From contig QCXZ01000138.1 of assembly GCA_025024175.1 (NCBI GenBank), forward strand, positions 4,402,002 through 4,466,001: 64,000 nucleotides of DNA, written 5' to 3'. This DNA comes from Rhyzopertha dominica (Eukaryota; Arthropoda; Insecta; Coleoptera; Bostrichidae). The notes under the pieces were generated by a model. That model was not told the origin of the DNA and searched no databases. It worked only from the letters and a program-made list of their open reading frames with translations. A program made the translations under genes and the position numbers. This document shows, in pieces, positions 1-12,860 of the stretch; the first letter of the stretch is position 1, and each line of letters begins with the position of its first letter.

Positions 1-1883
1 AAATGCAATTTGCGAATAATTCAAGCTTATCTTCACTAAGCGAGGCAATTCCTTATATAACATGTCTAGCATTTCTTTCAGAAGAAGCACCTGGACGATT
101 GTTTAAGCAGTTATAAAATAATACACGTAACATTGCTCAGCGTTTCAAGATAAACATGACTTGAGTCGCCTCTTCTGATATGGCGAAAATGGACGGGATA
201 GCAATTTGTATTCGATTTTTTGTAGGATACAAAGCTGTCCACATCAGTAAATAAGGCCTAAGCCTGGCTGGCGATCGCACAAAATCCTTGATAATAATGA
301 CTGTCCAAATGCGAAATTGTAAATAATTTTTAGTTATCTATCTATCTAATTAAAATCCGTTATGTGTACCTCATACGTAAAACAAATTAAACAGCTAACG
401 TCAGAAAGGTTGCTTCAAAGTAACTGTGTTTTATTCGGACAGATGTTTAAACGCGTATCTAAATAAAATAGATAGGTACCGTTACAATCCAATATTTCGT
501 ACTAAAATGCTCAAGTACAAAAACTATTATTAACACCATACGAATCTCCAACCTTAGTGGATAGTATACCACTCTTGATTGAATGGTTAAAGAGCTCCTG
601 CAAATGAAATAAATCCAACACATCGGTCGTTTAATTTGGAAGCTCTTATATTATTGGATTAATGTAGATAACGTTACAGACAAAAAACAGTCATAAAATA
701 ATTAAATATACATATAAATAGACTTAACATAAGACAAACTTTTAAGAAAACGAAAATAAGACGCAGAGCACAAAAAAACAAATTAAAAAAGCTATTTCGA
801 CGAAAATATGGCACATTTTGCTTGTATCGTCGAGATATATTTCATTTCATGTCTCGCATTTAGAAAGCAAAAAAATTAATCATCGATAGGCCTCTTTGAA
901 AATGGGCTAAAAGGAAGCAGAAATGCATAAATGCTGATATTTTGAAAAGAGAGTTACATAGAAAAGACGTAGATATTTATAAAAATGTCCTAGCATTTTT
1001 ACTTTCAACTGCACGTATATACCTACATACGTACCATAATGCTTCTTACGCCCTAAGTGACTGAAATAAAATTTAGAATCGGGATCTGATCTAACATAAA
1101 GACTAAAACTAAATACGGACTCCTTATTTTAAATTATATTAATCCTACTAAAGGAATTAAGAAATTTGAACACTCTGCAAACAAGGCATGTACATCTTAG
1201 TTACCCATTCATTATTTACATGATTTATATTGACTTGTAAAGCTAGCGGTTGCTCAATGTTCCACACTTTATGAAAAAATATAAGAAAGCTAAACACTTA
1301 ATAGATTAGCGACACTTTTTTATCTTTTGATGCTTACGAACTCCTCTTAAATTAGTTATTTTTAATAATAAGCCCGGAAATCATCACCGCGACGACGTTT
1401 TCATTTATTGTGATATAGATTATAAAGCTAATAGATGTTGCAGTGAGCTTTAACGTGTATATTAAATGCCTTTAAGTAGAGAACAGTGCTCACTGAGCGG
1501 TCTTTAGCAGTTTCCTACTATTCTCTTGTTATAAGTGCACATGTCTACTAAAAGAGTATATAGGAGTTCTGTGCGAACTGCGAAGCGGACCGATTTTGTG
1601 ACGTAGGCGTCGAGAGAGATAGCGCTAAATGCCGGTCTGTTGTTATGAACCTCTTAGATCACTACACGATACCTACCACCCATTGCACAACTTATGTAAG
1701 AAAAGTGTGATTGCTTGACATTACTTGTCTCCGAGCTGTGAAGACCAACAAGTAAGAATCTAGTTGTAAGGGTAATGCTATCACAGGAAAAATTTAACTT
1801 AACCAATAAAGAAGTTAACAAATCTTGATTTTATTTGCTCAACTCTGTGAATATATCGAGAAAATAAGGGTGTCTAGATTAGA
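1..1883. other. AT-rich non-coding sequence, no gene seen
   Basis: No open reading frame of convincing length or composition, no tRNA-like fold and no transposon termini were recognised. A short patch near 1555-1650 is less AT-rich than its surroundings, but nothing identifies it. Confidence 0.6.
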
Positions 1884-2021
1884 CTAGTATATTTTCATAA
1901 TGCTAATGAGCAGAGTTTTTATTGCTTTAGTACCAGTCCTATGCAAGAAGTTGCGTTTAATGAAACCTAGCATTTCAGCTGCTTTTGCTACTATACTGTC
2001 TATATGTTTAATAAAGCTCCA
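1884..2021 (-). pseudogene. LINE reverse transcriptase, C-terminal scrap
   Basis: The minus strand reads about 45 codons without a stop. They contain HIDSIVAKAAEMLGFIKR followed by TKAIKTLLIS. This matches the segment after the palm domain of Jockey/CR1-type non-LTR retrotransposons, usually of the form H-I-D-x-I-V-x-K-A-x-x-x-L-G-F-I-x-R. The frame is closed on both sides, and no catalytic YADD box or endonuclease lies next to it. It is therefore a short dead fragment. Assignment to a clade is not possible from this length. Confidence 0.5.
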
Positions 2022-3399
2022 TTAAGTTTGCATCACACTATCGGATTAGATTGTTGATGTCTATCTGTACACGTTTACGATTTTCTAGATCAAGTATTAC
2101 CAAAATAAAGCCTTAGATCACCTCCATATAAAAGAGACTGACATGATTGAAAATATGACATTACATCATTCAGAAACAAAACAAAACAGCACCGATTTTT
2201 GTAAAATTGTGAATAAATTAATAAAAACCAGTATTCAGTCGTTTCAAGGATAAAAACATAAATAGGCTAAAATGGGAAATAATTAGCAAAAAAATTTTTG
2301 TTTAGGACAAAAAAGAAACTGCATTGACTAACCCTGTATGACTCAAAATAAGGCCTCTAGATATTAATAGTAAAACACTTGTTTATGATCATACTTTCAA
2401 ATTTTTATTTTTGCGTTCTTCGGTAGCTTAACAAGTATGACTAAATTAAAAAAGTAAAAACATTTAAACATATCGCAAACATAGATTACCGAGAAATGTG
2501 GCGTGGGAAAAGAATTTGTTAACGTTATATTTTTACTTTACTAAGTGTGGGTTATTTAAGGGCGCGAGATCCACATTTAGCAGATGGTTTGAACTGCGTT
2601 TCATGTAAACAGCCTCTAAAAGGGATTCAAGGTGGCGCGTGTTGACGGTTCTTGACGTTGGCTATATTAAATATATGACCTATCTCAATATTATGATATT
2701 GTGAAAGCTATACATTCAGCGGTCATTAAGATATGTAACAGGTGTGTCTCCTCAAACACCTTCTACTTTGAACACATAGTATTTCTTTTAACACAAAGTA
2801 TGTGCTTTTATCTTGCACATACAAAAAATGACATAGAAATGTCAAAGGAAACATTGTTATTTAGGAGACATCTACTTCGGCTGTGAACTAGACTAAAAAT
2901 TTTTTACCTACGTAGGAAGTAAAACTGGAAATATCCGCTAATTCATTCTAACTGACCTCGGCCAGAGCTCAGCTGGAAAAAAATTTAAGACAAGGACACT
3001 GTAGTTGAGCCCTTGGATAAAACCGCAAAACCGCTGTTTTTGGTTTCAAACTGCAACGCTATAGATTTTATCGCAAAAATTGAATATGTATGTAAATTAG
3101 ACATTGCTAGAGTTCTGTACGTTGCCCAATTATCAATTAATTGGGGGGACATTTGGAAATTGTGAATTAAAGTGATTGCATTTTAAGAAAAATTTCNATA
3201 TTTTAGTATGTATCTTCACGTGAAATGTGCCAATGTAGGGAACTAATATTAAACAAACTCTTTGCAGAAGTATCTATTTGGATGAAGACGATATTGTGCT
3301 CTTTAAGGGCGTAATTTGTAATCAAAAATGCTTATAATGCAGTCGGACTTTCGTTGAGTGAAATGATGCTAATAAAAGTATTTAAAATCTGCTTTCACA
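2022..3399. other. AT-rich non-coding sequence, no gene seen
   Basis: A 61-codon frame near 2701-2886 lacks a usable start and has no recognisable motif. No repeat boundaries were found. Confidence 0.5.
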
Positions 3400-3960
3400 G
3401 TTAAGTTTGTCTCAAAAATATGGATCATCAATTGCGAAGGGTAGACGAAAAGAAATCACAAGCATGTGTTCGCAAATAATACACCGTGCGTCACAAATCG
3501 AACTAATGTTTGTAACCCCACTGATCCGGGGCCAGTACGAAGCGCATGGATGGCAGAATTCAGCCGAGTTGAGACGCGGTCTTGAAATTATCCATGGCAC
3601 ACCGAGCTTTACGTCGGTCTTATCAAAACAATCTAACAAAGTATCAATTTTCCCGGTTTTATTCGCCCGGGCATACGTTTTTACTGGGGACTGCGGGAGT
3701 TCTCCTCAGTTTACGACAAACTTTGTCGAGGCGTTCGTCCAGGGTTAACTGACTGTATTGATTTTCATTACAACGATTAAGATTCTGAGTGTCGGGATTT
3801 ACTGTTGGTAATCTCGGCGGTGGTGGGCTAATAAGGGCCGAACCGCACGAGGCCCCTGGTAAAGGACAGTGGGCAGAAGTCAGGACCAGACAATGAAAGG
3901 ATAATTGGCGGTGTCTGGTCTCTTGCGGGTAAAAGTGGGCTNTTGGCTGGATCTTTGCTT
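3400..3960. other. GC-elevated unique stretch of unknown function
   Basis: Base composition rises above the AT-rich background. A 113-codon plus-strand frame covers 3407-3748, but it opens on TTG and its protein matches nothing I recognise. No splice-site pair brackets it. It could be an unrecognised exon, a conserved non-coding element or an old repeat. Confidence 0.35.
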
Positions 3961-4135
3961 GGCAGGATTGCTTAGGTTCAGAGAGGCGATAATTTTAGTT
4001 TCGAGCTGCGAAATGTACCCAAATTCAAGCAAAAGGTGTAGAATAAATAATTGTTTACTTGATACAAGGGGCTGGAACACTGTTGATCTCCATAAAACAT
4101 TTTTTTCCTCAAAGAACTGTTAACTATATATATAA

Positions 4136-4260
4136 CAGGGGTGGCCAAACTTTTGAACACCGAGGGTGACTTTTTGTAGAAGATTTTGTTGGAGCGCTAA
4201 CAGTATCTTTCGAGATTTTTAAGAAATAAGAGTTAATTAAATAACTACTCATTTTACTAA
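4136..4260 (+). mobile_element. possible hAT-type transposon end
   Basis: The sequence CAGGGGTGGCCAAACTTTT at 4136 has the form of hAT terminal inverted repeats, which often begin CAGGGGTGG or similar. No opposite end with the complementary repeat was found downstream, and no transposase is visible. If real, this is a solitary decayed terminus. Confidence 0.3.
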
Positions 4261-5927
4261 ATGTATTTAATTTAATGTACAGTTGGTCCAAACTGAATAT
4301 ATATTAAATTGATAATATTAATAAAAAAAACAGACATTCAAAATTTAAGTATAATTTATTCATATTTACTATCATATACCCCACATAAAGATCCTGTAGT
4401 TGAATAAATTAATCGTATGTAAAAAATAAAAAATATCAGTTTGTTTAGAAAAATTTTGCTTTGTCAACTTTCAATTTTGATGTCAAATAATAAATTAATG
4501 TTCTAGTTTGTATATAATAATTCAAAATATGTAAGTATTGTTAATAGTTTTGTATTTGCATACATCTTTAGAGTTGATAACACTTGCAGTACATGATGTC
4601 TCAGCCAAACAAGTAGGCTTGTACAATTATACTAACCCATCAAAAAAATTATAATAGATTATCGAAATAGCAACTAGATGTACGTACATATAGTACTGAT
4701 CAAAAGTATCAAAGAACTAGAAAGACGATATCTTCTCTCACAATGAAAATAGAATTAATGAAATTAAATAACTGATCGCTATTCTTACGATCAATAAAGC
4801 TCTAAAAACTAAATGATTAATAAGCAATATTTCAGATGGCAAGGTAGCATTCAAAAATAGTCAAATTACACTGTATTTTACGTAAGATTATTTCAAACAA
4901 CAATATGTTTTACACAAAAATCAGACAAATATCTAAAAATTTCTAAGCTTAATATTTCCTTTTCAGGTAATTCCTGTTTTCCGCCATATCGCTTGCACTA
5001 ATACAAAATTGGGAAACTAGAAGAAAGAGAAAGTGTGTTGGTTGCGTTGCTTTCCGAAAAAGCAAATATTAATTCAGCCTGCAATACAAGGCTTCAAGTA
5101 TGAGGTAAGAGCTACTTATTCAGATCATTTTGTTTCGGTGAAGGACGTATACATATGCGATTAAATATACAATATGATCACTTTTGATAATAACTAAAAT
5201 AATTAAACTTAAAAAATAACGAGACTTCGATCAAGACAATAATTTATACAGAATTTTACGTTACACAATTTTACTGAGAGCATGGGTGTATGGGTGCCCT
5301 CGCTGCCATAGGCATCTCTGTGCCTTGGACTAGGCTGCCACCGTCTTTATCTGAATTACGAGCGCTAAGTAGAATGATAAATTTCATCTTTATTGAAAAT
5401 CGACGGTGAAGTTGAAACGTTGCCTTAGTTGCTATATCAAACAATTTTCATTAAAGAAGTTTTCATCAGGAATAACTTAACTTCTTTAAATTGAACGGTC
5501 TATGCATTTAGTGTAGGAGTGCGAAATTATTTAAAAAAACTGAAATGTCAATTTGTTGTGAATGTCAGGTAAGCATGTCTAACAATCGTCAGTTGAGTAA
5601 GCGATAGTTTCGCACTTTGCAGCTTTACCAAATCTTACTTTGTTTATATGAGAAATATAGCGTTTTAAGGTTTTTATCTCGTCATGTGATTAACCGAAAG
5701 AGACCAAATATGGCCAGAATCTTTTGCAATTAGTTGTAGCGCTTATTTAGTTTCTTTTAAAAAATAGAATGTAAATGCAAGGCATGTGTTTCTGGAAATT
5801 ATCAGATGTCCAATGACAGAAACAAGTAGATTAGAAACAGGTTTAAAAAATTTTGGTTTGAAGGTTTCCGTGGTTGTTATCGATGACATGTTGTTTTCCG
5901 GGTTGCTTCCCACGTTGCTTATTTGAT
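4261..5927. other. AT-rich non-coding sequence, no gene seen
   Basis: Long runs of A and T. No coding potential, repeat boundary or RNA gene was recognised. Confidence 0.5.
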
Positions 5928-5967
5928 CTTGACGTTTCGACACTCATGTCGGTGTCTTTCTCAGAAG
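5928..5967 (-). ncRNA. hammerhead-like motif of a PLE terminus (solo)
   Basis: Read on the minus strand, stem I CUU is followed by core CUGAGAA, one extra A, and a five-pair stem II (GACAC with GUGUC). Then come GAA, the palindrome ACGU, the cleavage base C (triplet GUC) and AAG, which closes stem I. The order matches the minimal type I hammerheads reported from Penelope-like elements. Core position 8 is A instead of G, and the extra A before stem II is non-canonical, so activity is doubtful. No PLE coding sequence lies nearby, so this looks like a solo terminus. Confidence 0.45.
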
Positions 5968-5989
5968 TAGCTCTGAAACTGTTTAGCCA

Positions 5990-7780
5990 AAAGGCTAGCC
6001 TCAATTTCTTTATTTCATTGCACCAGCGATAGGTGGTCGAAATGAAATGATTCGTAATGACATTTTGTTTCGCAACTGTCCATCCTCATTCCAGTTTGTT
6101 CCGAAACTGGTCTAATCCAAAGTTTGTTCCAAAAAAAGGCCAAGTTCAATTAAAAAAAACTATAGGCGTTTTAGATTTAAATTCATGTATTCAAAGTATA
6201 GGGTTCTAAATTCAACTTCTTAAATACTTTTATTTTGCGTAATGTGAAGTTTATTTGTTAACATTATTTGAAACAAAATGCTAGTAAAAGATGGCCGGTT
6301 TCGGAACTAGACGTCTCAAATATAGAATGGCGAATCATCATCAAGTTCTTGGTGATAGGCGTAAACCCATAGAAACATTGAAAGATTTTAATATGAAATT
6401 TCAGTATATCGGAAACATTATACGTTCTGGGCCGTATGCGAGTAATCCACAAAATCAAATTTTATTATCCCTCCTTTGTGATACGAAAAAATGTCTTGTG
6501 AGCTCCACACTATTCAAATACCTACAAAACAGGGATGTTTTTTTATTATATTCGTATAATATGGGCTTTTGAGCAGGAACGGGTGCATCGGTGCCCATTT
6601 TGCGCACAGGGCCGTTTGTAAAAATTACCGCCGCATCATTCATCGAAACTGCACAAAGCTCCCGAGCCCGACCGTCCTTTGACGGTGCAATAACTGACTC
6701 AAATTACGTCTAGTTGGCCGAGCTCATTGTCGTCGGCCGGAGTCAGACGTGCAGAGTCGGTCGCCTTTGGTGCGGTATCCCAAAGTACCGAATCGGGGTA
6801 TGACCATTGTGCGGCTGTCAAAGGTGCTTCACACTTCGCAAAAGACACATTATCACTTTCACACTGCTTCCACTGTTTATTGTTTGTGTGTTTGCGAGAT
6901 TAGATGCTGCTGAGTGCAACAAAGCATGCGCTCGCTTTGCAGATTGGTCCGTTTGTCGGTCTGCTCCAAATGCTAAGTAGGCGAGGCACAGAACAACTCG
7001 AGACTTGATGACTTGATCTTTTAAATGGAATGGTGTCGCATAAAGTCGAGCATTGTAGGTCGAAGAGAATTTCCCTTTGTGGGTGGAATGCACCCAAGAC
7101 GCATGCCATTATGAACTGCTCTAATGGGTAAAAGTTTTTTGCAGAGGAAATGAGCTTAAGAGGAAAGGAGTTTAAGCGAATGATGTGACATTATTTTTAA
7201 TGGGGGTCATCGAAGGATGAAAATGTTTTAAGGGTTAGAGGGCTAGGATTCTTAACACTTTATGTCTTTAAACGAACAAGGTGTGTGGAACAGTGGTATC
7301 GCCATTAAATCGCGATTAAATTTGAAAAGTGTAAATAATCTTTCCGTCAATAAACAATTGCAAATCTTGTAAGAAGCTTGATATTATAATTAATAAAAGC
7401 ATTTCTACTTTACCGAATTCATTGTCGGACTGTAATAGGATTAACATATTACAGTCGATACCAAGAAGTAATCTCGACTGTAAGACCTTGTTGTGGTATG
7501 AATTGTTAAAAGTCTAACTGTACAAGTAAACTGGTACCCTATCCCTCAACAACAACAAGACAACAAAAATGTACCCAACTCTCTTATATTTAGCCAGCCA
7601 ATATCACTCAAAATTGGGGTTATATGAGTATATAATGGGAGAGAAAACCATCAAGTGACACAGCTTCAGTTTTGCATCAGTTGGCAGAACATTTTTAGGT
7701 GATTTAGATTCTTAATATTCAGATATACAATAGAACGAATCTTAGATTTTCATTCATTACAACCTCCAAGTTCATGTCTT
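5990..7780. other. non-coding sequence with a GC-elevated patch at about 6580-7080
   Basis: Open frames on both strands around 6264-7109 overlap each other and lack recognisable domains. The patch at 6580-7080 is richer in GC than its flanks. It could be a conserved non-coding element, but no homology can be claimed. 7110-7780 is AT-rich and may hold the untranslated 3' end of the LINE that follows on the minus strand. Confidence 0.4.
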
Positions 7781-7782
7781 CG

Positions 7783-8589
7783 TCACTGAAGGAGATGGTC
7801 AGACCATCCAGAAAAAGAAGCAAATCGCAGCTTGCATACCTGTCGAAGGTTTGTTTTTGCTGCATTAAGTTTCAATACACCGATTTTAGTCCAGTGATCA
7901 ATCGATTTAAGATTTTTATTAATTGTACCGAAAGTTCGCTTTCTTTCCTGGTAGTTAAAACTGAGCATGATCTGTACATCAGCAGCATAATAATGAACTT
8001 TACAGTGTTTGATATGAGCACCCAAATCAGGAATGAAAGTGTTAAACAAAACTGTCGCCCTGACGCCCTGACGCCCTGTCTCATATCCTGCTCATCTGAA
8101 ATGACTCAAAATGACTCGCTGAGTACGACAGCTGAGGTACGAATCAAACAATTGAAGCTCTTTGCCTCGGACGCCATAACAATACAACTTAGAGGGAAGT
8201 AGATCTCGATCTACACAATCAAAAGCTTTGGACATGTCAAACAACACAAGCACTGTTGTTTTGTTTTTATCCATTGCATCGACAATATCATCTTTGATTT
8301 TAATCAAGGCACTGGCCGTACCATGTGAACGACGAAATCCGAACTGCACTCTATTCAAAACATGAAATTCTTCCAAGTACTTCATAAGCTGTTGATGAAC
8401 AATTTTTTCCATTATTTTCGATGATGCTGACAAAATGCTAATGGACCTCAGGTTTTGCAGACCTGTTCCGTCCAACTTCTTTGGCAACACTATAACCTTA
8501 GCTTGTTTCCAGATTTCCGGAACAGTTCCTTGTGAGAAAGAGCAATTGATAATTTTACAAAGAACCGCTCCACAGAACCGAAGGCACAT
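7783..8589 (-). pseudogene. LINE-A reverse transcriptase remnant
   Basis: The first 165 codons (8589-8092) contain GFRRSHGTASALIKIKDDI and FDMSKAFDCVD, which are RT fingers and palm motif A. A second piece (8049-7783) holds the catalytic box region HYYAADVQ, then LKLNAAKT. The usual catalytic tetrad is YADD. Here it reads YAAD, so one of the two metal-binding aspartates is lost. A frameshift near 8050-8090 separates the pieces, at a triplicated 8-base repeat. It cannot encode an active enzyme. Confidence 0.8.
8056..8079. repeat. three tandem copies of an 8-base unit
   Basis: The unit CGCCCTGA is repeated almost perfectly three times inside the RT pseudogene. An 8-base unit shifts the frame, and it coincides with the break between the two RT pieces. 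Confidence 0.8.
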
Positions 8590-9544
8590 TGCTTAAAGTT
8601 CTTCTTTGAAATCCGTTTTCATAATAATAATTACTTAATTCATCATCACAGTTAATGTCATTTGCACACGTGATAAATGATTACTGACTTCATATGATGT
8701 CATATTATCCAGAATGTTGGCCCATAAAAGTAATATTCCAGAAGCACACCACTTTTAATGCTGCAGTAATATCTTATGGCTCCATCTGTTCTTGTATTTA
8801 TATATTTTAAATATGCATTGTTCCATTGCTTCATCATACACCTCAAGTTGTAGCTTAGCCAAGGTTTGTAACTTCTTTCTACCATAGTACGTACCGGTGC
8901 GTGGACATCATGCAAAGAGGTCATGTAAGTATTAAACATTCTGTTTTTGCATTAACATCTCGAAGATTATCCAAATGTGACCAGTTCATGAGAGCAGCAT
9001 CCATCTTAAAACGATGCTTATCAATGCCACCAAGANCTCTATAACGTTTCAGTATATTTTCGGCTTTTACACTAATTTGCACTTCAAGCATAAACTGCCT
9101 CGTGGTTAGATACAAATGATAAATCCATAGTGCCACTTTCTACTACTGCAATGTTATATGTTATGCATACAAGGTCTAGCAACGGTTTTGTTTTAATTGT
9201 TATTCTTGTTGGTATATCTGTAATCTGTCGGATGGTATAGTTGTTCTAATGAGCCTGCTCATTTAGAGGTAATCAGATAATCCACTGTATAATATATATA
9301 ACACTCCAACGGCAATCCTACCATCTTTATTTCATCACTGCTGAAAGATAGCTCACTAACAAGCAAGGGACAACGAGCTGTCCTCACATACATTGCGACT
9401 CCGCCTTCCCTAGTACATCTTCTATCTATCCCAAAAAACCCATAACCCAAGATTTGAAGAGCATTCTCCATGAAACCAAGTTTCACTCAAAGACAAAACT
9501 TCATACTTATATATGTCCTATTATTATATCTTATAAACGAATCG

Positions 9545-9740
9545 GTAATTTCATGGTAATCATGGAAGAAGAAGGGAGAAAATGTCATCCTGAAGTAAAA
9601 TAATGGTGTCCCAAAAATTGTAGAGTTGGATAATAAAAAAACGCTTAAGTCACCTACAGGCTAATGTAAATAACTTAACAATAGCATGCCAAAATGTTAG
9701 AGGTCTTACTATTAAAACAAAAATAATTTGCTGGGTTTAG
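9545..9740 (+). pseudogene. inverted 5' piece of LINE-A (endonuclease start)
   Basis: On the plus strand LTIACQNVRGLTIKTK matches the first residues of LINE endonucleases (Q-N-V-R-G-L). The minus-strand relic next to it resumes with YEVLSLSETWF, the metal-binding stretch that normally follows about 20-30 residues later. The two pieces are head to head. That is the arrangement left by twin priming during LINE insertion. It could also be two unrelated fragments. Confidence 0.5.
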
Positions 9741-11350
9741 AATACCGAAATTAAAAGAACACCTGTCCTGCAGATTTAGTATAATTTGGGGTTATGTACA
9801 TTCTGGGTGGAGATTTTCATTCATCATAATCTTATTTGCACTACAAAATCTTATATTTCCTTTAACTACTTGACATGGTAGTTGAAATTACGAAACTCCA
9901 ATCGGCCTTGCTTTTCCATTTCAATTTAGTCACTTTCAATTTACATCTTTTAACGTCCCGTCGTCGTTACTGAAATGGCAATAGGAACTTTACTCGTTCA
10001 GGATTGCCCCTTTAATTCGCAAAGCAGACAGTTTGAACGGCGACAGCAATATCGGAAGTCATTTCGACCGATATTAAAAATAAAACCTAAAATTCCCGTC
10101 GTATTCGTATTATTCGCCATCCGACTTCAGTCGAGGAATTGGAGATTACCGAGAGCCGAAAATGAAAGCATCAATAGCTAAAATGAAGAGTGCTTTAATT
10201 CGAGCGAGGCAGGTTCATTCTGTTGACTTCTTCACAGCTCCCGAGTTTTAATAGGGGCATTAGGAGAGCCGGTATTAATTTGGAATCGCGTCAATGGCCA
10301 GGAACAATTCTCTAAGTGGAGCGTAATCACTGAAGGAGTTCAGATCAAAGGTAATGCTGTGGAGGTCTTTCTTCGCGGGTTCGGGTTTGGAGAAAATATT
10401 ACGTAACGTGCAATATAAATTTTCAATGGTTGTGTTGATTCCACTGTTTCCAAAAATTAAAGCACGATCTTTAAACAAACTCCGAATAATTTATCGGATT
10501 TCAGAAGGCCTTTGTATACAGATCCTTCAATGACCTTTTCCGGTTATTTTTTTTAAATTCCTATAAAACTTCTTATTAAATAAATTGAAATTCAAAGCAG
10601 TAAAATGGATAGATACTTGCTTGATGAATTTTTCAGAGCTTTGACATTTTTGTTTTATTTGTTAAAACATAACTAAAATTTAAAAGGTTGAAAATATCGC
10701 TTAGTATTTGACAGTTTAAGTGTACCCAAAGTGTATTATAGATAATACCCACTTTGGTTGTACGCCATACAAAAGTATCACGTCTGATTTAGAGATGGGG
10801 ATCCTGGTGATATTGTTAAATTCTTAAGGGGCTTTGCGTAACTACAAAAATGTTGCAATCACAGCTTCCAAAACACATTTACCATTATTATTTACTCAAC
10901 AACTAATTAATTTTATGGCAAAATCTTCAACGCCAGTTTTCATTCGACGTTGGAGTTGGAATTGAAAAGACCTCCCTGGTTTTCTAAAAAATATATGATT
11001 GGCGATGATAAACCTAGTATGGTTAATACACGATGGTGCATCATTTTAATTTAGTCTGGTTGCTCTGAGTTCCTAAATGTAATACACTAAAATCGCTGAA
11101 CTGATCTAGCTGGACTATTGGATGTCACCTGTAGCCCATTCTACCTTCCGTTGAACATTAAACTCTTGGCCATTTGAAGAATTTAGTATACGCTACTGTG
11201 GTTGAAAATGTGGAAGACCTAAGAAATCCAGTACCAGAAATCCTGATGCTTTTTGAAAGTATTCGGAATTTGCTTATTGAAAAAGTCATAGCTACTCTGT
11301 TTTGTTGAAAAAACTGCTTAAGAAAACCATAAAAAATACTCGTATATATA
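9741..11350. other. unique sequence, no secure gene
   Basis: A 67-codon minus-strand frame (10478-10275) contains FDLNSFSDYAPLRELFLAID and looks protein-like, but I do not recognise it. The other copy of the block (about 16850-17050) differs by a single-base indel that breaks this frame, which argues against a functional exon. A plus-strand frame at 9975-10181 also lacks known motifs. The remainder is AT-rich. Confidence 0.4.
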
Positions 11351-12178
11351 GGGTTTTCCAGTAGGGACGGGCCGATGTTGAAATGGAATAAAACAAGCTG
11401 CGTGTGAGCTATTAACGAAATTCTTTTTTTATTTGAAAGGACCATATATGCTATTATGTATGAAATATTACATCATTCATATATCCGCCGCGGCTTCTCA
11501 CGGTGGCACGAACCCTAGAGGTCCAATTTTCAATTATTCTGCCGCACAGATCCGGCTGAATTTGGACAATGGCATGGGTTATGTTGATCTTGAGGGCATC
11601 AGTCGATTGCGGCTTATTGATATAGACATGAGACTTAAGAAAACACCACAAGAAAAAGTCTAGCGGAGTCAAATCACACGACCTTGGTGGGCAATTCACG
11701 TCACCTCTACGAAAAATAACCATACCCTCAAATCGATCATGCAGCATGTCTATCGTGGCGTTCGCAGTGTGGCAAGTAGCGCCGTCCTGCTGGAACCACA
11801 TGTCATCCACGTCCATATTGTTAAATTCAGGCCAAAAGAAATTTGTTGGAATTGACCTGTAGAGCTCGGCGGTGACTGTGGTTGCCTCACCAACGTTGTT
11901 TTCAAAAAAGTACGGACCAATGACGCCGCCAGCCCAAATCCGCACCAAACAGTCACTTTTTGTGGATGCATTGTCATCTGTTGAACTTCGTGTGGGTTGG
12001 CGTCGCCCCATATACGACAATTTTGCTTGTTAACATAGTCATTCAGCCAAAAATGCGCGTTAGGATCCTCTTCCAAACGGTTATAATTACAATCAATGCA
12101 CTTTTTAAAGAAGTACACGGTACTGTAATCCGGTGAAACGAAAAAGGTTTACAACGAACTTTCGTGTACCCCTAGGTG
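11351..12178 (-). mobile_element. 5'-truncated DD41D mariner (mariner-a, first copy)
   Basis: The 3' terminus lies at the low-coordinate end, where GGGTTTTCCAGTAGGGACG follows a TA. Only the C-terminal two thirds of a transposase follow on the minus strand. The matching 5' terminus was not found, so the copy appears truncated near 12178. Confidence 0.7.
11454..12175 (-). pseudogene. mariner-a transposase remnant (DD41D, rosa-like)
   Basis: Residues around the first catalytic aspartate survive in damaged form (NAHFWLNDYVNKQNCRIW). After a frameshift come GGVIGPYFFENN, WFQQDGATCHTA with the second aspartate, and CDLTPLDFFLW with the third. Forty-one residues separate the second and third aspartates. 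That is the DD41D spacing of rosa-type mariners, against 34 in classical mariners. The first catalytic block reads D-P-N-A-H-F instead of S-D-E-A-H-F, and the N-terminal DNA-binding part is missing, so it is inactive. Confidence 0.8.
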
Positions 12179-12860
12179 TTAACATCGCTTCAATTTACAA
12201 ATGGCCGAGGCAATAGCCGCCAAAAGTTGTCGACATCGATCGAAATCGCCAGCCAGAAGCCGCACATAAATTACGTCGAAATTTATGTATTGCAGTCCTC
12301 TAACACGACCCAAACTGCGGAGGTAAGCCAAACCGCAGCAGCAAAAACTGCTCGAGCGTATAAGAGCGAATGAAAAGGGCATCTTTCGACTGTTTTCCCA
12401 TTATTTATGATCGCGATAGAGGCAGCTGTCGCCAGGACGCACGCGTTCTAAGGGCAGTTCACGCGATTGTCATCCCACCATCTCGAGGGGGTTTTGTTTT
12501 TTATGTCGGAATTCGTAGATTTCGCAAAGTTAAGTTTTCGACGGAGGATCGAGTTTACGGTCGGGGTGGGCCCCGGATCCAGATGGAAACGGGAAAATGC
12601 AGCCGGAGATCGGAGGGATAACGAACCGTGCGTCTGGATTGCGACATTCGAGGGAAAATCGAAAGTCGAGACGGCTGAATGTTTGGTTTGTTCTGTCTGC
12701 TCGGTTGTGTGTTTACTGGGCGGCGAACAGGCGGAAAAGTCGGGTTATCGAAGAGCAAGCATCAGAATCTCCTGACGGAGGGAGCAAATGCGTTTCTTTT
12801 ACTCGTTTTCTCACTAACAGATTGCACATCACATTCCTACAATAGGCGCAATCATATAAA
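12179..12860. other. GC-rich unique stretch, possible exon or CpG-rich element
   Basis: This is one of the most GC-rich parts of the window. Overlapping frames on both strands lack known domains. A good acceptor-like string (TTATGTATTGCAG near 12280-12297) and a donor-like GAGGTAAGC near 12320-12330 occur within it. They would bracket only a tiny exon. A 5' untranslated exon, promoter or conserved non-coding element are all possible. Confidence 0.35.

Larger units (their letters stand above)
7783..9540 (-). mobile_element. decayed Jockey-superfamily LINE (LINE-A)
   Basis: In minus-strand order the relic shows an apurinic-type endonuclease remnant (about 9260-9520), the linker between endonuclease and reverse transcriptase (about 8700-9136) and a reverse transcriptase (8589 down to 7783). 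The linker contains VHAPVRT and PWLS, as usual for this superfamily. The parts fall in different frames, so the element is dead. Non-LTR elements insert by target-primed reverse transcription. The 3' tail and target duplications were not located. Only the part above 8872 recurs in the second copy of the repeated 6.5 kb block. Confidence 0.75.

Noticed and set aside
3407..3748. 113-codon plus-strand frame
   Set aside because: It begins on TTG, has no recognisable domain and no supporting splice sites. Kept only as a GC-elevated patch.
6818..7109. Two overlapping minus-strand frames of 91 and 69 codons
   Set aside because: They overlap each other in different frames, show no motif, and are the sort of open frame a GC-richer patch gives by chance.
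10275..10478. Minus-strand frame with a plausible protein-like sequence
   Set aside because: The second copy of the block has a one-base indel inside the frame, so it is unlikely to be a conserved exon.
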